A stretch of 64,000 bases of DNA from an uncultured Clostridia bacterium (GCA_934757845.1 CAKVLQ010000001.1:181882-245881), one strand, 5' to 3'; positions 16,824-26,697 are shown, numbered from the stretch's first letter. Program-made: numbers and translations. Notes: generated by a model not told the origin, from the sequence alone.

Positions 16824-17536
16824 TAAGACTTGATGATTTGTGCATAGAGAACTATAAGATTTTTCAAGATGATATGCTATATAATTTTTCTACCGATGCA
16901 GTTTTGCTTGCAAATTTTGTTGAAACAAAGAGTAAAGATGTTGTTATTGATTTTTGCAGTGGAAATGGTGTTGTTGGGATATTGACAGCAATAAAAAATT
17001 ATTACAAAAAAATATATTTGGTTGAAATTCAAGAAAGTTTGGCAAGCCTTGCAAAAAAAAGTGTTGAATATAACAAACTTGAAAATATTGAAGTTATGTG
17101 TGATGACCTTAAAAATTTGAAAAAAACTTTCAAAAGTGGAAGTGTTGATGTTATCACTTGCAATCCGCCATACAGAAAATGTGATGGACAAATGCAAAAT
17201 CGAAGCAATCATATTTCAATTTGCAATTTTGAAATTAAAACAAATTTGGAAGAAATTATAAGCACGGCAAGTTATCTTTTAAAATTTGGTGGTAAATTTT
17301 TTATGATAAATTCAATAAATAGGCTTGAAGACACAATTTGTTTGTTAAACAAATATAATTTCAAAACAAAAGTGTTGAATTTGTGCAATCCAAAAGCGGG
17401 CAAAAATGCAAATGTATTTTTGTTAATGGCACAAAAAAATGCTAAAAGTGGCATAAAAGTGTTGCCAAATTTAATTTTGAATGACGATAATGGAAATTAT
17501 TTAATAAAAACAAAAAAGGGAAAAAATGAAAGGTAA
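16820..17536 (+). CDS. tRNA1(Val) adenine N6-methyltransferase-like protein (YabB/TrmN6)
   Basis: A 238-residue class I SAM-dependent methyltransferase. The SAM-binding motif I is VIDFCSGNGVVGI, and the catalytic NPPY (CNPPYRK) marks N6-adenine or related base methylation. The YabB-type gene is conserved between ricT/yabA and rsmI in Firmicutes, matching this position. The expected target is A37 of tRNA-Val by homology; that is not shown here. It overlaps both neighbours by a few bases. Confidence 0.87.
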   Translation: MIRLDDLCIENYKIFQDDMLYNFSTDAVLLANFVETKSKDVVIDFCSGNGVVGILTAIKNYYKKIYLVEIQESLASLAKKSVEYNKLENIEVMCDDLKNLKKTFKSGSVDVITCNPPYRKCDGQMQNRSNHISICNFEIKTNLEEIISTASYLLKFGGKFFMINSINRLEDTICLLNKYNFKTKVLNLCNPKAGKNANVFLLMAQKNAKSGIKVLPNLILNDDNGNYLIKTKKGKNER

Positions 17537-18332
17537 ATTTTATTTTGTAGGGACACCAATAGGGAATTTAAAAGATTTTTCAATCAATCAAATTGAAACC
17601 TTAAAAAGCGTTGATTTAATTTTGTGTGAAGACACAAGAACAAGCAAGGTTTTGCTTGACAAGTTTGAAATTAAAAAACCGCTTATGTCGTTTCACAAAT
17701 TCAACTTTAAAGAACAAACTCCAAAAGTTATTGAAAAACTATTAACTGGGCAAAATATTGCTTTAATTTCAGATGCAGGAATGCCGGTTATTTCTGACCC
17801 AGGTGAAGAAATTATTGAAAGCCTAAAAAATAACCAAATAGATTATACAGTTGTTGGCGGGGTTAGTGCATTTTTAAATGCTTTTGTGCTTTCGGGATTT
17901 TCTTATCCTTTCACATTTATTGGCTTTTTGAGCGATAAAAAAAGTGAACGGGAAAAAACTTTGCTTGAATTTAGAAATGTTAGGTCTACACTTATATTTT
18001 ATTCAGCAGTTCATGATGTTCAAAAAACAATTCAAACACTTTTTGAAGCCTTTGGAAATCGAAAGATTTGCATCGCACGAGAATTAACAAAACTTCATGA
18101 AGAAGTGATTTTCAGCACTCTTGAAAAAGGCTATGACGGAGTTTTGAAAGGCGAATTTGTTATTTTGGTTGAAGGCTATAATCAAGAAGAAGATAATCTT
18201 TCTCTTGAAGAGAAATTAGATTATTATGTTAATATGGGATATAATAAAAAAGACGCAATAAAACTTGTTGCAAAAGACAAAAACATGACAAAAAGTGAAG
18301 TTTATAATTATTTTGTTAAAAAGGAAAAATAG
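17526..18332 (+). CDS. rsmI: 16S rRNA (cytidine(1402)-2'-O)-methyltransferase
   Basis: RsmI 2'-O-methylates C1402 in the 16S decoding centre. The 268-residue protein shows the tetrapyrrole-methylase fold signature: FVGTPIGNLKDFS at the start, VDLILCEDTRTSKVLL, ALISDAGMPVISDPGEE, and GGVSAFLNAFVLSG. The C-terminal extension with LNMGYNKKDAIK-like residues is typical of RsmI HTH tails. It overlaps the upstream methyltransferase gene by 11 bp and abuts the patatin gene. Confidence 0.96.
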   Translation: MKGKFYFVGTPIGNLKDFSINQIETLKSVDLILCEDTRTSKVLLDKFEIKKPLMSFHKFNFKEQTPKVIEKLLTGQNIALISDAGMPVISDPGEEIIESLKNNQIDYTVVGGVSAFLNAFVLSGFSYPFTFIGFLSDKKSEREKTLLEFRNVRSTLIFYSAVHDVQKTIQTLFEAFGNRKICIARELTKLHEEVIFSTLEKGYDGVLKGEFVILVEGYNQEEDNLSLEEKLDYYVNMGYNKKDAIKLVAKDKNMTKSEVYNYFVKKEK

Positions 18333-19187
18333 ATGGGATTTTTTGATTTTTTTAAAAGGAAAAAAGATAAACCAAAAAAAATAAACAAAAACATAAAACT
18401 TGGTCTTGCTCTTGGCGGTGGCGGGGCAAGAGGCTTTGCTCATCTTGGCGTGCTTAAAGCATTTGATGAAAATGGTATTAAGTTTGATTATATTGCGGGG
18501 ACGAGCGTTGGAAGTTTGATTGGGGCTTTTTATGCAAGTGGAAAAACTGGTGAAGAGATTATTGAAATTTCAAAAAAAATAAACAAAAAAGATATAAAAA
18601 ACAACAAAATTATGTTTATGCCAAGTTCCACACTGGGGCTTCAAGCAATAGTTAAAAACAATTTGGGAGATATTGATGTTAAAGAATTAAAAACTCCTTT
18701 TTGTGCAGTTGCTGTTGATATGAAAAGCGGAAATGAAGTTAACATAAAAAGTGGAAATCTTGCAAAAGCGATTGCAGGAAGTTGTGCTGTTCCAGGCGTG
18801 TTTACTTATGTAGATTTTGGCGATTTTAGGCTTCAAGATGGTGGGCTTCAAAACACAATTCCAAGCGATGTTGTAAAATCTATGGGCGCAGATTTTGTTG
18901 TTGCAGTTGATTGCAATCCAAACAGGGGATATGGAACTGATAGCACAAAACTTATGGATATTTTAAGTGCAACAATAAGAATTTTGATGAAAAGTAATGC
19001 TGTTAAAGGAAAATTTTATGCCGATGTTACCATTGAACCCGACACAAAAAGATTTAAGTCAACAAAACTTAAAGGTGCAGAAGAAATGATTGAAGAAGGC
19101 TATAAAGCAGGTCTTGAAAAAATTGCAGAAATTAAAGAACTTTTGTGCCGAAAAACACCAAAACGCAAAAAGAAGAATATAAACTAA
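18333..19187 (+). CDS. Patatin-like phospholipase (RssA/YchK type)
   Basis: A 284-residue cytoplasmic acyl hydrolase. It has all three catalytic blocks: the oxyanion GGGGARGFAHLGVL near residues 31-44, the nucleophile elbow GTSVGS near 60-65 and the DGG dyad motif (LQDGGLQN) near 170. The N- and C-termini are Lys-rich. Members of this family are presumed phospholipases; the substrate is unknown. It begins directly after the rsmI stop, so it is the last gene of the holB operon. No clear terminator follows; the next 300 bases contain a structured repeat. Confidence 0.9.
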   Translation: MGFFDFFKRKKDKPKKINKNIKLGLALGGGGARGFAHLGVLKAFDENGIKFDYIAGTSVGSLIGAFYASGKTGEEIIEISKKINKKDIKNNKIMFMPSSTLGLQAIVKNNLGDIDVKELKTPFCAVAVDMKSGNEVNIKSGNLAKAIAGSCAVPGVFTYVDFGDFRLQDGGLQNTIPSDVVKSMGADFVVAVDCNPNRGYGTDSTKLMDILSATIRILMKSNAVKGKFYADVTIEPDTKRFKSTKLKGAEEMIEEGYKAGLEKIAEIKELLCRKTPKRKKKNIN

Positions 19188-19502
19188 AGAAAGTAAAAAA
19201 ATGCTTTGCATTGCTTTTCCTTGACTTCGAATAATATAAACTAATGGAAGTTCAAATGTCCAAAAATAAATTTTTATCGCTTTTACACCTTTGGATAATT
19301 AAGTGATGCAAAATTTTAACAAAGTTAAAATTTTGATTTGCTTACGCAAATTGCACGATAAATCGTGGCATCACGGTTTGAATATCTTAAAGTTTGATTC
19401 AAAATATCACTATGTTTTGTAAATTTTCAAACAAAACTTTCAAAAATAGAAAATAAAAACAAATAAAAAATTAATACATTAGATAAAAAAATAATTAAAA
19501 TT
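19188..19502. other. Intergenic region carrying the cloverleaf-like repeat
   Basis: No gene was found in these 315 bases. The segment near 19235-19262 (ACTTCGAATAATATAAA) resembles one found after the second copy of the repeat (38853-38869). The rest is AT-rich spacer. Confidence 0.6.
19303..19374. repeat. Cloverleaf-like structured repeat, copy 1 (72 nt)
   Basis: A 7-bp closing stem, GTGATGC (19303-19309) with GCATCAC (19368-19374), encloses three hairpins. They are an 11-bp stem AAAATTTTAAC/GTTAAAATTTT with loop AAA, ATTTGC-TTAC-GCAAAT, and CACGAT-AA-ATCGTG. Copy 2 is at 38728-38798 and keeps the fold through compensatory changes. It is not a tRNA: no T-arm GTTC and no CCA. Whether it acts as RNA or DNA is unknown. 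Confidence 0.7.
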
Positions 19503-20642
19503 ATGGCAAATAAAACAAAAAAATCAACAAAACCAAAATTTAAGTTTTCAAAAGTTAGCATAATAGTCTTTTTAATATTAACTGTTTTGCTAACAGTTTT
19601 TGCATTTGTATTCAAAACTCAAATAGAAAACTTGGTCAATTTCAACTCAACTTCAGAAAGCATAAATAATGACGGGCTTGTTATGCACACAATTAATGTT
19701 GGGCAGGCAGAAGCAATAATGTTAAAACTTCCTGACGGCAAAAGTATGCTTGTTGATAGTGGCAACACGGGAAATAGCAAAAATGAAAAACTTAAAAGTT
19801 ATTTATTAAACAACTATTTTAATCAAGTTGGAAATATGATTAATGGCGAATATGTTATTGATTATTTTGTTATAACTCATAGTGATGCTGACCATATTGG
19901 TGGAGCAAGCATGATTTTTGATACTTTTCAAGTTAATAAGGTGTTCAGACCAAATATTTTTGCAGACACCGCAGAGCCAGATAAAAGTTATGATGCGGGT
20001 TATACCAAGAAAACAATAGAAAGTGATGAATGGAATAAAGTTGTAACAAAAATGTATGCCGAAGAAAATTGTGAAGTTGTGTTTTCAAAAGCCGGCATAA
20101 AGATTGTTGAAGAAAATTATTCAATCAAATTTTGTGCACCAACTCAAAATAATTATTCAAATGTGAACGGATATTCTCCAATAATTATTGTTGAATATGC
20201 AAGTCGAAAAATTATGCTTACTGGTGATGCAACAACAGAATCAGAAGAAAAAGCAATTTCAAATCTTGAAAAATGCGATGTGTTGAAAGTTGCTCATCAT
20301 GGAAGTAAAACTTCAACAAGTGAAGAATTTTTGGAAGTTGTAAAACCAAGTTACGCAATAATTTCAGTAAATAGCGAAGAACGCAAAAACTATGGGCTTC
20401 CAAAACAAGAAATTTTGAATAGGCTTATGAAATATATGCCCGAGAAAAATATTTTCAGAACTGATAAGAATGGAAATATTGTTTTGTGCATAACTGACGA
20501 CTCTAATTTGAGTTTTGTGCTTGATGTGCAAAATAACAGTTATTATATTAAAGTTGAATATATTTTGGCAGGAAGCGTGTTAGTTTTGTTTGTTGTATGC
20601 TTTTCTGTGGGTAAAAAGAACATTAAAACACAAAAAAATTAA
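19503..20642 (+). CDS. Membrane-anchored ComEC-like metallo-beta-lactamase hydrolase
   Basis: A 379-residue protein. A basic N-terminus precedes a membrane segment (about 20-38), then comes a metallo-beta-lactamase domain like the C-terminal domain of ComEC: HTINVGQAEAIMLKLP, a metal-binding THSDADHIGG, MLTGDATTESEEKAI and VLKVAHHGSKTSTSEEF. A second membrane segment (about 350-370) precedes a Lys-rich end. Such proteins are inferred nucleases or phosphodiesterases acting outside the membrane. No competence channel domain is fused to it. No ribosome binding site is obvious before the ATG. Confidence 0.87.
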   Translation: MANKTKKSTKPKFKFSKVSIIVFLILTVLLTVFAFVFKTQIENLVNFNSTSESINNDGLVMHTINVGQAEAIMLKLPDGKSMLVDSGNTGNSKNEKLKSYLLNNYFNQVGNMINGEYVIDYFVITHSDADHIGGASMIFDTFQVNKVFRPNIFADTAEPDKSYDAGYTKKTIESDEWNKVVTKMYAEENCEVVFSKAGIKIVEENYSIKFCAPTQNNYSNVNGYSPIIIVEYASRKIMLTGDATTESEEKAISNLEKCDVLKVAHHGSKTSTSEEFLEVVKPSYAIISVNSEERKNYGLPKQEILNRLMKYMPEKNIFRTDKNGNIVLCITDDSNLSFVLDVQNNSYYIKVEYILAGSVLVLFVVCFSVGKKNIKTQKN

Positions 20643-20658
20643 CTTTTTTGTGTTTTTT
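20625..20658 (+). terminator. Terminator overlapping the stop codon of the ComEC-like gene
   Basis: Stem AACACAAAAAA/TTTTTTGTGTT around loop ATTAAC, followed by a T-run. Confidence 0.75.
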
Positions 20659-20723
20659 ATTTTTCTTATTAGTCAAAATTTGTTAATATTAAAATATAAA
20701 AACAATAAAAAGGATGAAATAAT

Positions 20724-21236
20724 TTGAAAAAAAACTTAACTATTGTGGGATTAAACCCGGAATTTAAAAAAAGCATAGCAAAAAAACTGGCAGATGAACT
20801 TGAAATGTATTATATTGACATAAATGATTTTGTTAAATATGATGTTATTGATTTTAACAATATTATAAGAACGGTGGGGCTTGAATATTATAAAAATCTT
20901 GAAACAAAAGCGGTTAGTGTTGTGTCTAGTTATGAAAATAGCCTTATAACACTTAATTTAAGCACATTTTTTGAAAATAATAACTATAAACTATTAAAAC
21001 AAAATTCGTCTTTAATTTATATAAAAATTAATTTTCCAAATTTTAAAAACGAACTTTTGGAAGAAAGACCAAATTGTGCAAAATATGAATCACTTCTTGA
21101 CGAAAAGGTTTTTAAACAGCGTGACGGAATTTTGTCAAAAATTTGTGATATTGTTGTTGAAATAAAATTTGAAGAAAAAAATTTGATTGAAAAAATTATA
21201 AAAAGCATAAAAAAATATTATGGAGATATTTTATGA
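20724..21236 (+). CDS. Shikimate-kinase-fold protein with a degenerate P-loop
   Basis: A 170-residue protein whose layout (beta strand, P-loop position, KKLADELEMYYIDINDF) matches shikimate kinase or related small NMP kinases. The Walker A region reads GLNPEFKKS rather than GxxGxGKS/T, so the second Gly and the Ser/Thr position are altered and phosphate binding is doubtful. Family-like features further on are ERPNCAKYESLLDEKVFKQRD (cf. RPLL ... R in AroK). A TTG start is used, with AAGGA upstream. It overlaps the transketolase gene by 4 bp (ATGA). It may be a non-catalytic relative; function unknown. Confidence 0.6.
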   Translation: MKKNLTIVGLNPEFKKSIAKKLADELEMYYIDINDFVKYDVIDFNNIIRTVGLEYYKNLETKAVSVVSSYENSLITLNLSTFFENNNYKLLKQNSSLIYIKINFPNFKNELLEERPNCAKYESLLDEKVFKQRDGILSKICDIVVEIKFEEKNLIEKIIKSIKKYYGDIL

Positions 21237-23179
21237 AATCTTGCGATATAGTAAATAATTTAAGAGTTGTTGGGGCAGAAATGATAACAAATGCAAAAAG
21301 TGGACACCCAGGCGTTGTTTTAAGCGGTGCGCCAATTTTTTATGCAATTTTTAAAAATTTAAAAACCGATGCAAATAATCTTAAATATTTTAATCGTGAT
21401 TTTTTTGTAAACTCAGCAGGTCATTCAAGTGCACTTAATTATGCGGTTATGAATTTGTTTGGTTATAATTTAACAAAACAAGACTTAATGGAGTTTAGAA
21501 AAATAAATTCAAAAACTCCGGGACACCCAGAAATATCAACACTAGGGATTGATTGCTCAACGGGTCCACTTGGTCAAGGTGTTTCAAATGCGGTTGGAAT
21601 TGCAATAAGCCAAAAGCATTTTAAAGAAAAATTTAACAAAAAAAACTTTGAGATTTTTAATGGAAAGGTTTTTTGCTTTTTGGGCGATGGTTGCATGATG
21701 GAAGGCGTTGCACTTGAAGCATTTTCACTTGCTGGAAGTTTAAATCTTAACAACCTAATTTTTGTTTATGACCGAAATAGAAAGACTATAGAAGGCGATA
21801 TTAAACATATTTTTGATGACAATATTAAGCAAAAATTTGAAGCGATGAACTTTAATGTTTTTCATGTTAAAAAGGGAAATGATGCCGACCTTATTGAAAA
21901 AGCGATATTAAAGGCAACAACCAGCAAAACAAAACCAAATTTAATAGTGGTTGACACAATTATTGGTTATGGTTCTCATGTTCAAGATAGTGAAATAAGC
22001 CACGGCAAACCATTTACCGAACAAGAAATTGAAAAACTTAAACAAAAATTAAATATAAATAATAAATTTTTAGAATTTAACAATGATGTTAAAGAATATG
22101 TTAAAGAAATTGCAAAACACAAACAAGAAATTATTTTGAAAGAAACTGAACTTTTAAAGGAATATAAAAAACAATATCCAAAAGAATATAAAATGCTAAA
22201 AGGCTATTTTAATTTTTCTTTTAATGAAAAAGGAATATTAAGCCTTCAAAAACTTAATGTTCAAAACAATTTAAGCACCCGTGAAAATAACCATATTGTT
22301 TTAAACCATATTGCAAAACTTGTTCCAAACATGATTGGTGGAAGTGCTGATGTAAATTCGTCATCAATGGTTTATCTTGATAACGAAGAATATTTTAACA
22401 ATAATTTTGCTGGCAGAAATATACACTTTGGAATAAGAGAACACGCCATGGCAGGAATTTCCAACGGAATTACTCTTTTTGGTGGAATGAATGCATTTTG
22501 TTCGTGCTATTTAAGTTTTTCCGACTATCTTAAACCAAGTTTAAGAATGTCAGCACTAATGAACTTGCCAGTTTTTTATCAATTTAGTCATGATAACTTT
22601 TTGATTGGCGAAGATGGCCCAACTCATCAGCCGGTTGAACAACTTGTGGCGTTAAGGGCAACGCCAAATCTTGCTGTGTTTAGACCATATAATAACACTG
22701 AAATTTTGGGTGCTTATTCATATTATTTAAGTGAAAAAAAACCAACTGTTCTTGTTTTAGGCAAAGAAAAAGTTGAAAATGAGCCAACAAGTATTGAAAA
22801 CGCACTTAAAGGCGGATATGTTGTTTTTAATGAAATTGAAGACCTTAAAGGAGTAATTCTTACAAGCGGAATTGAAACAAAGTTTGCAATTTTGATAGCA
22901 AAAAAACTTAAAAATATAAGAGTTGTGTCTATGCCTTGCTTTGAACTTTTTGATAAACAAAGTGAAAAATATAAACAAAGCGTTTTAACAAACAAACCAA
23001 AAATTGCTTTTGAATTTGCTTCAAGTTATAGTTACTTTAAATATTGCAACAATGGGTTATATTTGTGCCTTGACAATTTTGGAAAAAGCGGAAAGGGGAG
23101 CGATGTTGAAAAGTCCCTTGGCTTTGACGAAAAAACAATAACAAGAAAAATAAAAAATTTTTTAAAAAAGTTTGAATAA
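21233..23179 (+). CDS. tkt: Transketolase
   Basis: Full-length transketolase of 648 residues. This thiamine-diphosphate enzyme moves two-carbon ketol units in the pentose phosphate pathway. Seen are the N-terminal AKSGHPGVVLSGAP, the TPP-binding GDGCMMEGVALEA then NLIFVYDRN, and the transketolase-type GEDGPTHQPVEQLVALRATPNL. A C-terminal domain completes the enzyme as one chain, unlike the split form of some Clostridia. Its ATG overlaps the TGA of the upstream kinase-like gene. A terminator follows at 23285. Confidence 0.96.
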   Translation: MKSCDIVNNLRVVGAEMITNAKSGHPGVVLSGAPIFYAIFKNLKTDANNLKYFNRDFFVNSAGHSSALNYAVMNLFGYNLTKQDLMEFRKINSKTPGHPEISTLGIDCSTGPLGQGVSNAVGIAISQKHFKEKFNKKNFEIFNGKVFCFLGDGCMMEGVALEAFSLAGSLNLNNLIFVYDRNRKTIEGDIKHIFDDNIKQKFEAMNFNVFHVKKGNDADLIEKAILKATTSKTKPNLIVVDTIIGYGSHVQDSEISHGKPFTEQEIEKLKQKLNINNKFLEFNNDVKEYVKEIAKHKQEIILKETELLKEYKKQYPKEYKMLKGYFNFSFNEKGILSLQKLNVQNNLSTRENNHIVLNHIAKLVPNMIGGSADVNSSSMVYLDNEEYFNNNFAGRNIHFGIREHAMAGISNGITLFGGMNAFCSCYLSFSDYLKPSLRMSALMNLPVFYQFSHDNFLIGEDGPTHQPVEQLVALRATPNLAVFRPYNNTEILGAYSYYLSEKKPTVLVLGKEKVENEPTSIENALKGGYVVFNEIEDLKGVILTSGIETKFAILIAKKLKNIRVVSMPCFELFDKQSEKYKQSVLTNKPKIAFEFASSYSYFKYCNNGLYLCLDNFGKSGKGSDVEKSLGFDEKTITRKIKNFLKKFE

Positions 23180-23284
23180 AACAAAAATTTTGCTCCATAC
23201 TAAAATTGTAAACAAAACAATCATGTATTAATGTTATAAAAATATTTTAAATATTTTTTAGAGTTTTGTTTGCGTAAGAAAAAT

Positions 23285-23312
23285 AGTCTAGCGGTTTTGC
23301 TAGACTTTTTTC
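23285..23312. terminator. Terminator between tkt and nifJ
   Basis: Perfect stem AGTCTAGC/GCTAGACT with loop GGTTTT and a T-run on the plus strand; the A-rich 5' side may also serve the convergent nifJ. Confidence 0.85.
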
Positions 23313-23397
23313 TTGATAAATAAATATAATAAATTACAAATTAAAATATTATCAATTAAAAAATAATAATTAAATGAAAATATAAACAACAAAGAAT

Positions 23398-26300
23398 TTA
23401 GTTATTGGTATTCAAAATTTCACAAAGCTTTTTATAAAAATCATATTCACGAGTTTTTGATTTTATAAGTTTTTCAAGAGTGTCCTTTGAGATTTTTTCA
23501 TATCGTCCTTCGCTTAAAACAAAATCTTCAAGCAAATTAAAGTTTGGTGTGCTGTCAAGGGTTAAATTTCCATTCAAATATGTTATTAAATTAAAATATC
23601 CACTTTTTGTTGCGTTAATTGCATGATTAAATGAATTTTTCATATCAATTTTGTGATTTATGCAAGGGGTATAAGCAACAATAACACTTGGACCGTTGTG
23701 ATTAGCAGCATCATTAAAAGCCTTTATGCACTGATTTTTGTTTTCGGCAAAATTAACTTTTGCAAAGTGCAAATTTTGATATTGAAATAAACTTAAAAAC
23801 AAATCTTTCTTTTGAGTTTGTTTTTCATTTGTATATTTAGTTTTTGCTCCCAAATTTGTTGCTTTGCTTGTTTGTCCGCCAGTGTTTGAATAAACTTCAT
23901 TGTCTAATATCAAAATGTTAACATTTTTGTTTTGACTAACAATGTGGTCAATTCCACCAAAATCAATATCATACGCCCAGCCATCGCCACCAACAATAAA
24001 ATTAATCATAGGAATTAAAAGTTGAGCATTTTCAATTAAAAACTTGTCAAACAAATTTTCTTCTTTCAAATTTTTAATCGTTTCAAAAGCATTTTGACAA
24101 ATTTTAAAATCGTTTTTGTTTTCAATAACATTTTTTAAAATATCTTTAAATTTTGGGCTTAAATTATCAAAATTTGCTTCTAATTTTTCAAAAAATATTT
24201 CTCTTGATTTCAAAGTTGCATTACTAACACCAAACCCAAACTCGGCATTATCTTCAAACAAATTGCTAACAAAATTTGTTCCAAAATTTTTGCTATCTTT
24301 TGAAAAAGGTGAGCAGTTTATTCCAGCATTATAAATTGATGAACAGCCTGTTGCATTAATTAAATTTAGGTGAGAGCCAAACATGGTTCCCAAAAGTTTG
24401 AAATAAATTGTTTCAATGCAACCAGTGCAAGAAGAATTACAACTATAATATGACTGGTTATAAGCCAAATTTTTTTGATTTTTGCTGTTATAAATTGGTG
24501 TTAATTTGTCAAAAAACTCTTTATTCAAATTTGAATAGTTTTTTATTATCAATGCTTTTGTTGGACAAATTTTAACGCAATTTTCACAACCTGTGCATTT
24601 TGAAGTGTCAACAAAAAGGCAAAAACAAGTGCCGTCATTGTTTTTAATATATTTAAAATCTTGTGGGGCGTTTTGAAGTTCTTTTGCGTCAACAAGTTTA
24701 ACAGAAATGGCACTGTGTGGGCAAATTTGTGCACAATTTGTGCATTTTATGCATTTATTTTCAAGCCAAAAGGCTTTTTGATTATAAAATACTGCAAAAG
24801 TGTTCATGTTTTCAACTTCGCCATTTGCTTTAAAACTTGAAACGGGAAGTTCTTTTTTATTTTCAATTTTAATATTTTCATAATCAGTTTTGTTTAAAGA
24901 AATGTTAAATTTAAAAACTGAATTACACAAATCGTTTAAATAATCAACACTTTTTCCAAACTTTTTTGCACTTTCAATTTTAAGATTGTTAATAAAAGCA
25001 TCTTTGTTTGTAATATTTGAAATTTCAACAAAACTTGCAAGCATTATCAAATTAATTTTGCTTCCCAGGTTGTTTTTTTCGGCAATTTTGTTTGCGTCAA
25101 TAAAGTAAACTTTGCTACTGTTTTTCAAAAGCAAAAATTTGCTTAAATTGGATAATTTATTTTCATCTCCATCACAATTAATCAAAACCACCGAGTTTTC
25201 TTTAAAAGCATCACTTAAATTATATTTATTCAAAAGTTCAATATTAGAAATGACAACAAAATCAAAACCCTTGTCTTTATAGTTAATTTCAAATTTGCTT
25301 TTAGACACAAAAATTTGACTTTCAGTTAGGTTTCCACTTTTTTTGCTATCATAATAACTATTTCCGCAAACAAAATCATTTTTACTTGCAAGTTTCATAA
25401 ACAATTTGCTTGCACTCACTGTTCCGTCATTGCCAACACCAAAAAATGCAATTTTATCAATTTTGTTTTCAAAAATTTTGCTATCTAATATGTTTTTCTC
25501 GGTTATAACAAGTGAATTGTTTGAAATATCGTCATCAATTCCAACAACAAAATTATTTTTTTGTTCTTTGTCCATGTTTTCAAAAACACTTAAAGACATA
25601 TTAATGTCAAAATCTTTTCCACCAAGACCATATCTTCCATGCAAAATTTTGATGCAAGATTTTTCGTCAAACATAGCATAAACATTTTTTGCAAGTTCTT
25701 CACAAATGTTTCCAGTTTGTTTTGTCCTGTCCAAAACAGTTATTATTTTTGTTTGCTTTGGAAGTGCTTTAAAAAATTCTTCTTTGCAAAATGGGTTTAA
25801 CATATTAACGCATAGAACTCCATAATCTTTTCCCAAAACCTTAACTGCGTTTTTTGCTGTTTCATAAGCGCTTCCCATCAAAACAACAACTTTGCTTGCA
25901 TTTTTATCACCAAAATATTCAAAAATTTGATATTTCCGCCCAGTTTTTTCAAAAAATTTTTCAAAACATTCATTCAAAATTTGTGGCACTTTCGCGTCAT
26001 ATTCACTTATTCTTTCACGATTTTGAAAATAAATATCGGGGTTTTGGTTTGTTCCAAAAGTTCTAGGGTTTGAACTTATAAGCATATCGTGCTTAAACTC
26101 GTCAAATTCTTTTTGTGGAAACAAATCTTTTATCAAATTATCATCAAGTTCTTCAATAGTGTCGGTTTTGTGAGATGTGATAAATCCGTCAAAACAGTGC
26201 AAAACAGGAATTTTGCTTTTTAGTGTTAACATATGTGAAATCATGCAAAAATCTTGTGCTTTTTGAACATTTGACGAGCATAAAACTGTGTTTCCGCTTG

Positions 26301-26697
26301 AAAGAGTGCTATAAACATCACTATGGTCGCAAAAAATATTAAGGGCATGAGTTGACAAACTTCGTGAGGCAACATTCAAAACAAAAGGTTTTAGGCTAGA
26401 AGCAAGTTTGTATAAATTTGGAATCATCAAAAGAAGACCTTGGCTTGACGAAAAAGTTGTTGAATAAAGTCCACCATAAAGAGAGCCAAAGCAACTTGCA
26501 ATCGCACCAGTTTCGCTTTGCATGACTTCAACTTGCGGAATATTTCCAAAAATGTTTTTTTCGCCCTTTTCGCTTAATTTTGCATATTCTTCGCCCATTG
26601 TGCTTGAAGGTGTGATTGGATAAATTGCACTAAATTCTGTTAATTTGTGGCTTATTTGTGCAACAATAGTGTTTGCATCGGTTATTATTTTGCTCAT
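23398..26697 (-). CDS. nifJ: Pyruvate:ferredoxin (flavodoxin) oxidoreductase
   Basis: A single-chain PFOR of 1099 residues, slightly short of the usual ~1170. It converts pyruvate and CoA to acetyl-CoA and CO2 and reduces ferredoxin, the central step of anaerobic fermentation. Order: pyrimidine-binding domain I (FSAIYPITPSSTMGE), gamma-type domain III, two 4Fe-4S ferredoxin clusters (CIKCTNCAQICP near 648 and CTGCENCVKICP near 700), and the TPP domain with GGDGWAYDIDFGG and NEVYSNTGGQTSKAT. AAGGAA precedes the ATG. It is transcribed alone on the minus strand, divergent from truA. Confidence 0.96.
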   Translation of the reverse strand: MSKIITDANTIVAQISHKLTEFSAIYPITPSSTMGEEYAKLSEKGEKNIFGNIPQVEVMQSETGAIASCFGSLYGGLYSTTFSSSQGLLLMIPNLYKLASSLKPFVLNVASRSLSTHALNIFCDHSDVYSTLSSGNTVLCSSNVQKAQDFCMISHMLTLKSKIPVLHCFDGFITSHKTDTIEELDDNLIKDLFPQKEFDEFKHDMLISSNPRTFGTNQNPDIYFQNRERISEYDAKVPQILNECFEKFFEKTGRKYQIFEYFGDKNASKVVVLMGSAYETAKNAVKVLGKDYGVLCVNMLNPFCKEEFFKALPKQTKIITVLDRTKQTGNICEELAKNVYAMFDEKSCIKILHGRYGLGGKDFDINMSLSVFENMDKEQKNNFVVGIDDDISNNSLVITEKNILDSKIFENKIDKIAFFGVGNDGTVSASKLFMKLASKNDFVCGNSYYDSKKSGNLTESQIFVSKSKFEINYKDKGFDFVVISNIELLNKYNLSDAFKENSVVLINCDGDENKLSNLSKFLLLKNSSKVYFIDANKIAEKNNLGSKINLIMLASFVEISNITNKDAFINNLKIESAKKFGKSVDYLNDLCNSVFKFNISLNKTDYENIKIENKKELPVSSFKANGEVENMNTFAVFYNQKAFWLENKCIKCTNCAQICPHSAISVKLVDAKELQNAPQDFKYIKNNDGTCFCLFVDTSKCTGCENCVKICPTKALIIKNYSNLNKEFFDKLTPIYNSKNQKNLAYNQSYYSCNSSCTGCIETIYFKLLGTMFGSHLNLINATGCSSIYNAGINCSPFSKDSKNFGTNFVSNLFEDNAEFGFGVSNATLKSREIFFEKLEANFDNLSPKFKDILKNVIENKNDFKICQNAFETIKNLKEENLFDKFLIENAQLLIPMINFIVGGDGWAYDIDFGGIDHIVSQNKNVNILILDNEVYSNTGGQTSKATNLGAKTKYTNEKQTQKKDLFLSLFQYQNLHFAKVNFAENKNQCIKAFNDAANHNGPSVIVAYTPCINHKIDMKNSFNHAINATKSGYFNLITYLNGNLTLDSTPNFNLLEDFVLSEGRYEKISKDTLEKLIKSKTREYDFYKKLCEILNTNN

